Below the pieces are notes generated by a model that ran no database searches, was not told the DNA's origin, and worked only from the letters and a program-made list of their open reading frames with translations. From contig JBBHKE010001466.1 of NCBI GenBank assembly GCA_037447655.1, forward strand, positions 38,515 to 64,838: a stretch of 26,324 nt of DNA, read 5' to 3'. Of the stretch, positions 1 through 8,769 are shown one piece after another; positions within the stretch are counted from its first letter, which is position 1; each line of letters starts with the position of its first letter. The stretch is from Zygnema cylindricum. Taxonomy: Eukaryota > Streptophyta > Zygnematophyceae > Zygnematales > Zygnemataceae. The position numbers were made by a program, and so were the translations under genes.

Positions 1-540
1 ACCGAAATTGAAAACCTTATTAAACTTTATTACAGAGTTTCAATCCTCCCTCTTTTATAAGTTTGAGACTTAAAAAAAAAAAACAAAAAAAGCCGGAAAG
101 AAAATAAATTAAAAAAAAGGGACAAAATCTTCAACGAAAGTACCACAAGAAAACCTAAAAAAGATCGAAAGTCGGTAAACTTGTTAGCCTCTTTTATCGA
201 TGAGAAAACTACAAAATCCCACCCCCGTTATAGTTTCTCAAAGATATTTATTTTAAGAAGTACCAGAAACCTCTATTTTATAAAATTCTCCTAAAAAAAA
301 GACCTTTCTTTTTACACAAAGGTAAAAAAAAAAAAAAAAAAAGGCTTTTTCTTTTGGCTTGGCTTATTATTGAAAGAAACCGTACTTTCATCCTTGCAGT
401 TCTTGTCCTTTTTGTCTTCTTCCACGTGTCTTTTTTACTTTCCTCCTCCGCCCGAGAAACTTAAATAAAAAATAAAATAACAATAAAAAAAGAAAAATGG
501 AAATAGGTTTGCGAGCTTCTGTACAACACCTTCACCGATT
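1..540. other. AT-rich intergenic DNA, no gene seen
   Basis: This stretch is AT-rich with several poly-A runs (for example near 70-85 and 326-343). No open frame has the composition of a coding sequence. A CACGTGTC G-box occurs at about 423. Nothing else could be supported. Confidence 0.6.
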
Positions 541-885
541 CTTGACCAATTTTTGACCGACTATAACCGATTTTTTAGCAATTTTTGACCGATATTTTCC
601 AACTTTGACCAACTTTGACCAGCTTTGACCAGCTTTGACCGGATTTTGATCGTTTTTTGACTGATTTTTGAACGGTTTTGGCCGATTTTATCCATATATC
701 AATGGAGAAAACGGATTTCAACTGTTTGTTGACTGATTTTGAACCGATTTTTTGAGGATTGGAGGTCAAATTTCGACAAATTTTTGACAAATTTTCTCCG
801 GTTTTGACCATATCTGGTCAATATGTACCGATTTTGACCAAAGTTGACCAACTTTGACCAGACTTGTTTTTTTTAATTAGTTGAC
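541..885. repeat. Degenerate TTTGACC mini-repeat (W-box-like array)
   Basis: Short units of about 10 bases built on TTTGACC(A/G) recur here, with an almost perfect run of four at about 600-640 and another three at about 830-860. I count about 15 TTGAC cores on the plus strand in roughly 350 bases. TTGAC(C/T) is the core of the W-box bound by plant WRKY factors, so the array could act as a cluster of sites. It could equally be a minisatellite with no regulatory role. A minus-strand open frame through it is only a product of the repeat. Confidence 0.7.
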
Positions 886-1059
886 TGAAGTCAAAACCAA
901 TTTTCAAAAACCTGACCGGTAAAAAAAAAAAAAAAAAAATTGAATTGGGAAAAAACCAATTTCATATATGCATGAATTTTTGCCCTTTCAAAACTTTTGT
1001 CCTATCTGGGTGTCGAAAGATTCGAAATTGCATCTCTCTTTTCGAGATAGTGACAGTAT

Positions 1060-1375
1060 TCCAAAACCTCTCCCTCTCCCTCTCCTTCTCCACCTCTATC
1101 TTCCCTTGCCACACAATTTTTCACTCTCCTCCTCCACCTCCTCCCACCTTCCTGTCTTCTTCCCTCCTCTCCTCAAGTCAAAATCGCTCTCCCTCCTCCT
1201 CCTCCCACTCTCCTCCCTTGCCAAGTGTCTGCCTCCCATTCCGTGCACCATGTCGCGTCTCTCCACATCTCTCTCTCCCTCCTCATCGCCTCCAAAGCCA
1301 TAGCCACCATGTAACACCGGATTGTCTCTCTCTCTCTCTCCCCCTTTTTCTCTCTCTCCTCCCAACTCATCCCAC
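1060..1375. repeat. Pyrimidine-rich (CT/CTC) tract
   Basis: Almost pure C and T on the plus strand, built from TCTCCC, CTCCTC and (CT)n stretches. Open frames through it encode only Ser/Pro/Leu low complexity and are not credible genes. It is followed after a gap of about 30 bases by a purine-rich tract of similar length. Confidence 0.75.
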
Positions 1376-1404
1376 TCGTTCTAGAAGTTCTGTAAGTCGA
1401 ATAA

Positions 1405-1686
1405 GACAGAGAGGGAGAGAGAAAGGGAGAAGGAGAGGGAGAGAGAGTGGTAGTGGGAGTTGAGGTAGTGATGGGAGAGGTAAAGGTAGAGATAGAGGGA
1501 GAGGGAGAGGAGGTAGCGATGGGAGTTGTGGAGGTAGAGGCAGAGGTAGAGGGAGAGGGAGAGGGAGAGGGCAAGATAGAGGAGGAGAGAGAAGGAGAGG
1601 ACTTCGACAAGGAAAAGGTAGAGGCAGTGGAGGGAGAGGGAGAGGGAGAGGGAGAGGGAGAGGTAAAAGTGGTAGTGAGAGGTAAT
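1405..1686. repeat. Purine-rich (GAGGGA) tract
   Basis: Almost pure A and G on the plus strand, dominated by a 6-base GGGAGA repeat with GGTAGAGG variants. Because it follows a CT-rich tract, the two strands can pair with each other, so a transcript across both could fold back. The minisatellite-like purity also allows triplex (H-DNA) formation. No gene is claimed. Confidence 0.75.
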
Positions 1687-2046
1687 GGTTGAGGAAAACT
1701 TTTCAACGAGAAAATGTTTTCCTCCGACAAAACAAATCTTTGGGTCCCAGAAACCTCCAAAATGTTTTTTGTCTTATTATCATAAATACAGTCCTCTCTC
1801 TCCACTTTTCTTATTCCAAGCGGTCGTCCCTCTCGACTCTCTTCTCCTCCCTCTATTTTGTCATTTTCCCCCTCCTCTATTTTCTTTTTCCGCAAATTTT
1901 CCGCCTCTCGCCACGTGTCCAACGCAATCTCCAATTTTGTCTTTTCTGTTTTTGTCTCTTCTGTTTTAGTCTTTTCTTTGATTGTCTTCTCAGCTCCCTT
2001 CCATGCCCTCAGTAAATCCTCCAACTGAGAACCCTTTTTCTTCTCT
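1687..2046. other. Intergenic, 3' flank of the ankyrin gene
   Basis: Mixed, moderately pyrimidine-rich sequence lying downstream of the minus-strand ankyrin gene, so it is expected to hold its 3' UTR and polyadenylation region. A G-box CACGTGTCC lies at about 1912. A minus-strand open frame enters from 2024 but starts at TTG and turns into low-complexity Ser/Pro repeat, so I do not call it a gene. Confidence 0.5.
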
Positions 2047-3180
2047 CTACCCCCTTTCCCTCTCTCTCTCTCCTCTCTCTCCCCCCTCCGTTACCACTTC
2101 CGCAGCACCCAAAGATTCCCCTCCTCTCCCTCTCCCTCTCCCTCTCCCTCCTGCAATCTTCTCCCCATCCGCTCTTCCCTTCCTTCCCTCCTCCTCCACC
2201 ACCTCCACCTCCTCTCCCTCCCCTCCCTCCCTCTCCCCCTCCTCCCTCAACAACTCCACATTCCCCATACTCCCTTGCCTCCTCGCGTAGTCCACCGGTC
2301 TCCTTCCCTTCATATCCCTCGCCCCCTTGTCCGCCCCCTTCCCTACCAAAAACTCCACTACCTCTCCCCCCACATTTTCCGCGGCCAAATGGAGAGGTGA
2401 CACGTGGCACTTATCCAGAGCCCCAATATTTACCCCTCTCTCTAAAAGAACTTTTACCAACGCTAATTTCCCCATCCCGGCCGCATAGTGAAGTACGGTT
2501 CGTCCGTATCTGTCGCCGACATTTAGAAGTCGTTTCGGCGTATTCACCAACAGCATTCGAGCAATATCTTCCGAACTCGAATTTTCCGAATTCGAACTTC
2601 TAACGCTCGAATTTTCCGAATTTGACAACGAATTTGTCGAATTTGAGCTCGTAGTTTCCGAATTCGAACATCTCGAGCTCGAATTTGAACTCGAATTGGG
2701 ATTGGAAATTGGGATTTTTGCATTATTTGAGTTTTTCCAAGATTCGGAATTAGTGTTGAAAACAGCCGCCCAGTGTAGAGGTGTACGGCCTAATTTGTCT
2801 TTTAGTGAGATTTGCTCCAAAGCTCCTTTGTTGAGGAGGCGGCGAACGGAGGCCGTATTTCCCAACTGAACGGCAGCATGGAGTTCTGAGGGGTAAGGGG
2901 AGGGAGGGGGGGAGAGAGAGAGGGAGGAAAGGGGGGAAGGAGAGAGGGAGGAGGGGGAGGGAGTGAGGAGAGGAGCTGAGGTGGTGGTGAGGGGGGAAAC
3001 GGAGAGAGAAGAGGGAAAAGGAGACAGAGATGAGGGGGGAGAGGTAGGTGGAGGGAATAGGGACGTACAGGAGGGAAGGGAGAGGGAGGGAGAAGTGGGA
3101 GGGGAGTCTACATCTTTAGAAAGTTCTAGAGAGGGGAAAGCAAGAAAAAGGCCATCTGGAGAAAAAGGAGAGGGAGCCAT
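2047..3180 (-). CDS. Ankyrin-repeat protein with Ser/Pro-rich N-terminus
   Basis: A 377-residue uninterrupted frame from ATG (3178-3180) to TAG (2047-2049). Residues 1-95 are Ser/Pro-rich and low complexity. Ankyrin repeats follow: about 98-128 (ELHAAVQLGN), 129-219 (GRTPLHWAAV, split by a 60-residue Asn/Ser-rich insertion at about 143-203), 222-253 (YGRTVLHYAAGMGKLALVKV), 255-287 (SPLHLAAENVGGEVVEFLVG), and a partial one at 288-313 (KGRRPVDYAR). Residues 314-377 are Glu/Gly/Arg-rich. Ankyrin repeats mediate protein-protein binding, so the partner and process cannot be inferred. There is no signal peptide or membrane segment. The repeat core matches the family consensus well, which makes this the only convincing host gene in the window. 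The charged C-terminal tail is low complexity, so an intron or a different true end cannot be excluded. Confidence 0.75.
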   Translation of the reverse strand: MAPSPFSPDGLFLAFPSLELSKDVDSPPTSPSLSLPSCTSLFPPPTSPPSSLSPFPSSLSVSPLTTTSAPLLTPSPSSLSPSPLSSLSLSPPPSPYPSELHAAVQLGNTASVRRLLNKGALEQISLKDKLGRTPLHWAAVFNTNSESWKNSNNAKIPISNPNSSSNSSSRCSNSETTSSNSTNSLSNSENSSVRSSNSENSSSEDIARMLLVNTPKRLLNVGDRYGRTVLHYAAGMGKLALVKVLLERGVNIGALDKCHVSPLHLAAENVGGEVVEFLVGKGADKGARDMKGRRPVDYARRQGSMGNVELLREEGEREGGEGEEVEVVEEEGRKGRADGEKIAGGRGRGRGRGGESLGAAEVVTEGGERGERERERG

Positions 3181-3189
3181 AATAAAGTT

Positions 3190-3205
3190 TGTCTCTCCTC
3201 TCCCC

Positions 3206-3244
<39 letters not shown>

Positions 3245-3358
3245 TTCCCTCTTTCTCTCTTTTACTTTATCCCTCTCTCTCTCTCTCCCTCTCTCTCCCT
3301 CTCTCTTCCTCCCTCTTACTCTCTCCCTTTCTTTCTCTTCCTCTCTCTCTCTCTCTCG
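3190..3358. repeat. (CT)n microsatellite, likely 5' leader of the ankyrin gene
   Basis: Nearly pure CT dinucleotide repeat with CCCT interruptions, beginning 10 bases upstream of the ankyrin start codon. On the gene's sense strand it reads (GA)n. GA/CT leaders near starts are common in plant genes, so it probably lies in the 5' UTR or core promoter. This is inference from position. Confidence 0.7.
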
Positions 3359-3399
3359 CACTACTTGCCGCGGAAGTGACAAACTGAGAACAAAAAAAA

Positions 3400-3412
3400 T
3401 ATATATATATAA
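3400..3412 (-). promoter_or_regulatory. Candidate TATA box of the ankyrin gene
   Basis: An alternating TATATATATATA run followed by AA lies about 220 bases upstream of the start codon. On the minus strand it reads TTTATATATATATA, a good TATA box. It would place transcription start near the upstream edge of the GA/CT leader. The call rests on position and composition only; an AT microsatellite without promoter function is possible. Confidence 0.4.
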
Positions 3413-3599
3413 ATTTACATATAATGTCCAAAGAAAACTTTTTTAGTCCGAAATACCCAAAAATAAAAGCCCTAAAATTGACCTAAAATTGATAAAAAAA
3501 GAGGGGAAAAATGCCTTCCCGGGCCAAAAAAAGAAGAACTTGGTTTCGAGTCGAGTGTAGGGATAGAAAGTTAGCTAAATAGTGAGAAGCCATCCGTAC

Positions 3600-4770
3600 A
3601 TCTGTGCGACGAACCATACTTTTGTGCGACGAATTTTCTCTTTGCGACGAATTGCGACGTCACTTACAATTTTTAGTTATATATCCCGGGCGGGAGGCGG
3701 TTCAGAGATGCCGTACATTTCCCATGCGACGAAATAGAATCATGCGACAAAATTGCCCTTGCGACAGAATTTAATGTACGACGACAGAGACACAAGTGCG
3801 ACGACAGCATCCTTGCGATAAATAGAGTCGCACGTGCGAAAATAAGGGGCGTCGTTTGGATTACTTTTTTGTCGGTTGGAATCTGCGTCGTTAGCTCCAG
3901 ATTTTGCTTTTTATTGCGCCACATTGCGACAAAACGCGACTTTATGTGACGAATTACGAGGTATTACGACATATTGCGACAGTTTGCGACGTAAATCGAT
4001 CATATGCGGATATGTTACGAATTTATCTGAGTATGTAATTTTTTTGTTTTTTGTTTTTTGTTTATTTTTTATTTTTGGTTTTTTTTTTCCGGTTTTGTTT
4101 TATACGTGGCTTCTGATGATTGGTTCCTAGCTGTTTTCTTGCGACATAGAGCCAAACCGTCGATGCGACATTTTTATTTTTTTAGCCTTTCTGTGTGCGA
4201 CAGTTACCAGACTAAACGACAAATTTGAGGATAGCGTGGGATGAGCTGAACGTTTTCATCAATTTGGACTTTTCTAGAATATTCGGCTTTACTGGAGAGA
4301 GGGGAAGAGAGAGAGACTCGTGCCATAAGCGACAAAAAAAAATGTCGTACTAGTTGTGCGACTGAATAGCGACATGCGACTGGAATATTATTATTGGAAT
4401 CTGCGAGATTGTTGGCTCATTCAATGTTTCCAGCATTTTTCGATCATTTTTGCGCCATTCGTACATTGACACGTCATCAATTCATGCGACTTTTTCAAGG
4501 ATGTGCGACCGAATGCAGCCCCGCGTGTCGTTTTTGAGCTCTACAGTACCACACCGTTTATGAAAAACGCGGAAACTGTCTGAAAATAAACGGTCAGGAT
4601 CTTGTCCGTAAAATAAGGAGGGGAGTGGATGACAGCGTACGTGCCGTTTAATACGCGGTGAGCCACGTCACGTCGACGTTATTCCGCACTTTTTGTACTT
4701 TTTGAGAACATGTACGGAAGGACACGCGATGCAATACGACCGGTTTTGCGACTCATCATGCGACATAGGC
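3600..4770. repeat. Region with dense strand-biased TGCGAC motif
   Basis: I count about 21 GCGAC cores on the plus strand, most preceded by T (examples at about 3605, 3631, 3649, 3658, 3726, 3742, 3761, 3798, 3925, 3976, 4163, 4485, 4505, 4746, 4759). The reverse complement GTCGCA is seen only once or twice. Spacing is irregular, often 10-30 bases. Chance would give well under one TGCGAC in this length. There is no coding frame. It may be a decayed short-period satellite or an A+T-rich insert family. I see no gene here. Confidence 0.65.
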
Positions 4771-4845
4771 GATTCATTATCCGATGACGTGGAAGGCAAA
4801 GAGTGGGGAAAGCTCGCATAAAGGATTTTTTTCTTTGAATATCAT

Positions 4846-5285
4846 TGTACGGATATTAGCGCGGTTTGCGGATTGGCCCGTAACGGCCCAGTCTTCTTTG
4901 TTTTGTCCGAATCTAAATCTGAACCGTACATATGATACCGTGTACATCGGTTAGTGGAAGTGTGAGTCAAATCACTGTCCATGTGCCACGTGGCAGATGA
5001 CATAGGGCCTCAGCTCCTATTGAGCCACTTTTGGTACAGCCAATAATGAAGACGCGATTACTTTGATGGTTTTTCCATCGCACATTATGTAATAAAATTT
5101 CACTCTCTTATGTGATCGTTTGGTTCAAGAAGCGCGCGAAACGTACTAAAGTCTATCTCGTACTATAATGTATTTCGTATGCCTCCGATGTGACAAATCA
5201 AAATTTAATATCTTTCTAATAATCATGACGTTTTGTATATTCATCTGTACCAAAGAAACGTGGCAGGGCAGTTTAACTGTTTTAC
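4846..5285 (+). repeat. Tandem duplication, copy 1
   Basis: First of two diverged direct copies. Shared landmarks in the same order are TGTACGGA, CCAGTCTTCTTTGTTTTGTC (4890s), GTACATATGAT (4925), CAGCTCCTATTGAGCCACTT (5010s), CCAATAAT and GTTTAACTGTTTTAC at the end. The offset to the second copy is about 470-490 bases. A G-box (GCCACGTGGCAG) lies in this copy at about 4985. No coding frame runs through both copies, so it behaves as non-coding DNA, possibly two related non-autonomous elements. Confidence 0.7.
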
Positions 5286-5316
5286 AGGAAAATGCTCCCT
5301 TGAACACCAGATAAGT

Positions 5317-5773
5317 TGTACGGACATCTGCGCCATTTGCGGGGTGGTCGAATCCCACTGTAACGGTCCAGTCTTCTTGGTTTTGTCCGTATCTGAACGT
5401 ACATATGATCAGCTTTATATTGTGTAGGAGGGAGTTGGGGAGTCGAATCAAAGTTAACGTGAAACCCTACAAAATCCTAGAAAAACCCTAGGAAAACCCT
5501 AAAATAATCCTAAAACCCTAAAAATCCATTAGGGCTCAGCTCCATTGAGCCACTTATGAATCAACCAATAATCGAAAATCAAAGTATGAGACGTCCGATT
5601 CTCACTTTCACATAATCGACGGCTTACGTGTTTTTTCTATATTTATAAGCGCACGAAAATGTACGCCGGTCCGTTTCGTATGACGCCGTTTTCCGCTTGA
5701 CAAACCAATGTTTAAGATTTTTTTACCGTTACATCCGTACTGAGATAGATTGGAAGTTTAACTGTTTTACCAG
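5317..5773 (+). repeat. Tandem duplication, copy 2
   Basis: Second diverged copy, carrying TGTACGGACATC, CCAGTCTTCTTGGTTTTGTC, GTACATATGAT, CTCAGCTCCATTGAGCCACTT, CCAATAATC and GTTTAACTGTTTTAC in the same order as the first. It differs by an AAACCCTA-rich stretch of about 65 bases (5461-5527) that copy 1 lacks. The many substitutions indicate an old duplication. Confidence 0.7.
5461..5527 (+). repeat. Degenerate telomere-type AAACCCTA repeats
   Basis: About seven imperfect units of A(A)ACCCTA or AATCCTA. CCCTAAA is the standard plant telomere unit, and AAACCCTA is the plant telo-box. The units are imperfect and interstitial, so this is not a chromosome end. It may be a small expansion inside the duplicated segment or an old repair insertion. 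Confidence 0.6.
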
Positions 5774-5815
5774 AAGTTGCTTACTGATAAATTGATAATT
5801 CAATAATATAAAAAA

Positions 5816-5848
5816 ATAATAATAATAATTAATAATTATTATTATTAT
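5816..5848. repeat. (AAT)n/(ATT)n inverted repeat
   Basis: Arms of 16 bases at 5816-5831 and 5833-5848 are perfect reverse complements around a single A. The sequence is an AAT microsatellite that switches to ATT at the centre, so it can extrude as a cruciform. It sits in an AT-rich stretch from about 5790 to 5862. Confidence 0.8.
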
Positions 5849-5970
5849 AATTATAATATCTACCGCACTTGGCACCACAGATCGTATAATCTCCACAAAA
5901 ATTTGTAAATCCTCACAAAATTATCGCGGCAAATGCGGCGGACGCCAGCAAGATTTGCTTGCAGTACATA

Positions 5971-6013
5971 CCGTACAATATTGTACAGTACTGTACTGTA
6001 GTGTAATGTACGG
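5971..6013. repeat. Cluster of GTAC palindromes
   Basis: The stretch opens with CCGTACA and closes with its reverse complement TGTACGG. Inside is a perfect 14-base palindrome, GTACAATATTGTAC (5973-5986), followed by overlapping CAGTACTG. It could fold as a hairpin, or present several GTAC cores of the kind bound by plant SBP/SPL factors. Function is not shown. Confidence 0.6.
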
Positions 6014-6130
6014 CAACTTCCAAGACTGCGCGTATCTTTTTTGAAATGTATTCTGTGACGGTCAGAGTCCGCCGTCAACCGTGTCGTCACAAGTTTCAAA
6101 CTTTTTGTCAGGTTCACCTTTTCGGTACGC

Positions 6131-6352
6131 TACGCCGTGAATCGTTATTAGGGTTAATGTTTTTTTTGCCACGTAAAACATCTATTCTCCGCACACACAT
6201 GTTCGGATTGTGGATCCGACGGTTTATATTGAAAGTTAGGATTCTTGGATTCCGATTGGCGGTCTCAAATTACAAATCGGACAAGTGTGTACGGAGAAAA
6301 GATGTTTTTAGTGGCGTAAAAATTATTAACTTTAATAGCGATTCACGGTGTA
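6131..6352. mobile_element. Fold-back MITE, copy 1
   Basis: About 222 bases with terminal inverted repeats of roughly 75 bases. The left arm begins TACGCCGTGAATCG and the right arm ends CGATTCACGGTGTA; both arms contain TTCTCCG(C/T)ACACACxTGT(T)CGGAT in inverted form. A central, non-inverted part (GATTGGCGGTCTCAAATT) is shared with the copy near 8.6 kb. There is no coding capacity, as expected for a miniature inverted-repeat element. I could not fix the exact ends or the target duplication, so the superfamily is open. Confidence 0.75.
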
Positions 6353-7970
6353 CTGGACTTTGCTCTTTTTTTCATAATTTTTAGAATCATTTCAGCCAGT
6401 TAAAAACGTATTGAGCACCTGTAGCTTCGTTCATCGGGTTTTCTTAGGCATGTGTCTTGCTATGTTTTATTAAATGTTATTTTTTCAACCAATCAAAATC
6501 TTCTCGAGCTATTCTGTCGAGATTTTTACACGTGCCAAAACAGCTCGGGCACAGCACAAACGGCCATCCAACGGTGTTCTCGAGGCTAGAATTTTATTCT
6601 GCCCGATAACTAGAACTGCTGATCATATAAGAGCGGTGACATCCAACGATACATCTTTTCTCCGTAAGTGTCTGCCAGTTGCGCTTCCTCGATTGGTCGA
6701 CACAAATCTTTTCGAGTTCGCAGCGATTTTTTTTTTAATAACTTCGAAATCTGTACTTTTGAGGCGGCGGCTCGACAGTTTTCTGCAGGGTTTTAGAACG
6801 GTCTCTTTTCTTCATCATAGGGTTTTTGAAGGTTTTACAGCTCTATACACAGTACAGAATAGTGCGAAGGTCAGCGGCCAGATTCCATAAAATCAACGCA
6901 AAATCTCCCATAATGCCACACGTGTATTTGCGACTATCCTCACACGCTCTTACCAGAGATAGCCGTCCAAAGTTGATCTGGACGGCTGAAAATTGATGTA
7001 CTATCCTGTGAAGTGTGAACCGCTGACGAATGACGCCAATGTGAGTAATTCCAACCGCGTGTACACCTTGTCACACAAAGTGCGCGCTACACGTGGATGT
7101 CAGCTACAGTGCAGTAATGTAGGCCTGAATTCGACGCAGTCGAGGGAATTTCAGAATTGAGACTTTGAGAGTGGCGAACCCTTATCCCGACATCTGTCAG
7201 AGTGTGTCAGGTCAAAAAAGGTATATCTGGTCCGGAAAATATGCCACAAGCATCAATAAAAGTGCCGTTGAAACGATTCTTCGCGACAAAAAAAAACATT
7301 AAGGGTACTCCCCATGTATTAAAGTATCGACTTTAATCTGTCGTTTTCACCGAAAACGCAGTTCCGTACTATAAAAACTTAAGCCGTACAAAAAAATCAA
7401 TTCTTTAAAAGTATAGCAAACCTCAAGTCGATACTTTGAATGTACTTCATGTTTGTCGCCATGTGAACGCGTTTTGGAGTTTCCTTTTTTCGACCCCCGG
7501 GCAAGAGAATCCAGCCCGTCAAAAAACTTCATCAAAAATCACCTCGCGACCTGATTTCAAGGAAAGTACCACCCAAACAACGAATGAAAAATGACCCACG
7601 CACGCGCCACACGAGTGGGAAAATTTTAGGAAGAGGGAGAGTACTGTACTCGCTATTTTTCTCCCTGCCCGTCACGTGCATGTACGGAAAATATGAGGAT
7701 GTACGGAAAAAAATCTGCAGGGGTCTCGGACCTCCAATTTCATTCATGGGTCCTCGGTAGAATTTTGCATCGTCGTCGCCACTCCCCTCTCCCTCTCACA
7801 CTATCACTTTTATCTCACACTTTTTAGAATGAGGCACGACAAAACTGGTATGAAATGAAAGATATTTGAAAAATAATTCTTTTGACTACCTTTATGTATA
7901 TTTTTATGGCAAGTAGAGCTAAAAAGGTTGAGAAAACGAAATCGGGTATCCATGGCCGAAAGTTCTTGAA
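6353..7970. other. Intergenic, no recognised gene
   Basis: No open frame here resembles a known protein; a 138-codon plus-strand frame at 6474-6890 has no recognisable domain and looks like chance. The stretch contains several G-boxes (about 6527, 6918, 7090, 7673) and CCGTAC/GTACGG sites (about 7363, 7385, 7680, 7700). Confidence 0.5.
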
Positions 7971-7972
7971 TA

Positions 7973-8002
7973 TGTGACGTCACAAGTGATCGTGACGTCA
8001 CA
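7973..8002. promoter_or_regulatory. Paired TGACGTCA palindromes (CRE / bZIP type)
   Basis: TGTGACGTCACA (7973-7984, a perfect 12-base palindrome) and GTGACGTCAC (7992-8001) place two TGACGTCA cores 18 bases apart, start to start. TGACGTCA is a high-affinity site for bZIP factors, including the plant TGA group. No gene lies close enough to assign the pair, so it could be an orphan site or part of an unrecognised promoter. Confidence 0.45.
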
Positions 8003-8047
8003 ATGTTACAAAACCCTAAACATTTGCCATGTCACAAAATTACAAAA

Positions 8048-8137
8048 TTGTAGACGCCTACAACTGTCGCTGTTTTTGTTGGAGTCAACAATTTCGTAGT
8101 CGTCGTCAACCGTCACAAAGTTGTACCTGCGTCTACA
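8048..8137. repeat. Imperfect inverted repeat
   Basis: TTGTAGACGCCTACAACT (8048-8065) is matched in inverted form by AGTTGTACCTGCGTCTACA (8119-8137), with a two- to three-base bulge. The spacer is about 53 bases. It could be a small hairpin or a decayed fold-back element. Confidence 0.5.
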
Positions 8138-8540
8138 CCCGTCACATTTCAAAGTTCCGATTCCATTTTCGCACATAGAGACGCTTTTCAAAGTAGTACG
8201 GAACACTTCACTACAGTCCAAAATACTTTTTCAAAGTATCACTTACATGGGGGCGTACCCTAACTGCCGCAAGTCAAATCCAAGCTTGTGTTAAGGAAAT
8301 GCAGCTCGCACACGTGGCAGATAGCTGGAAACGCAAGCTATCGTTCATACAAAACGAAATCAGTACTAATCACATAAATTACGCTATATTATCCCAGAGT
8401 ATTCTTTCGCTATTTATACTAAGGTCATACTCTTTACAACGTTATTACACGTGTTGTCTGGTGATTGGATGTATTCAAGCAAGGCTTTGTCGAGAAGCGT
8501 TGTAAATATTTCGTATAATGAAACCTACAGTACAGTATAG

Positions 8541-8769
8541 TACAGGACACCGTGAATCGCTATTAGTGCTGATGTTTTTTTCGTCTCTTAAAATTTCTTT
8601 TCTCCGTACACACATGTCGGATTGTGGATCTAACCGTTGCGATTGAAAGGTAAGGTTCTCAGCTTCCGATTGGCGGTCTCAAATTGAAAATCCGACAAGT
8701 GTGTACGGAGAAAAAAAGTTTTAAGTGGCGAAACAATTATCAGCACTAATAGCGATAAACGGTGCTGTA
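8541..8769. mobile_element. Fold-back MITE, copy 2
   Basis: About 229 bases, closely related to the copy at 6.1 kb. The left arm (CACCGTGAATCGCTATTA...) and the right arm (...TAATAGCGATAAACGGTG) are inverted repeats of about 75 bases containing TTCTCCGTACACACATGTCG. The outer bases TACAG and CTGTA extend the arms. The centre shares GATTGGCGGTCTCAAATT with copy 1. It is non-coding. The transcript would form a long hairpin. Confidence 0.75.

Noticed and set aside
945-1463. Plus-strand frames of 172 and 111 codons through the CT tract
   Set aside because: Their composition is only Ser/Pro/Leu from CT repeats, with overlapping frames on both strands and no domain.
1173-2024. Minus-strand frame of 283 codons, possibly a second gene or exon of the ankyrin gene
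   Set aside because: It starts with TTG, turns into Ser/Pro low complexity from the purine tract, and is in another frame from the ankyrin gene. There is no splice evidence.
6474-6890. 138-codon plus-strand frame as a gene
   Set aside because: No recognisable domain and no supporting promoter; a frame this long can occur by chance in 26 kb.
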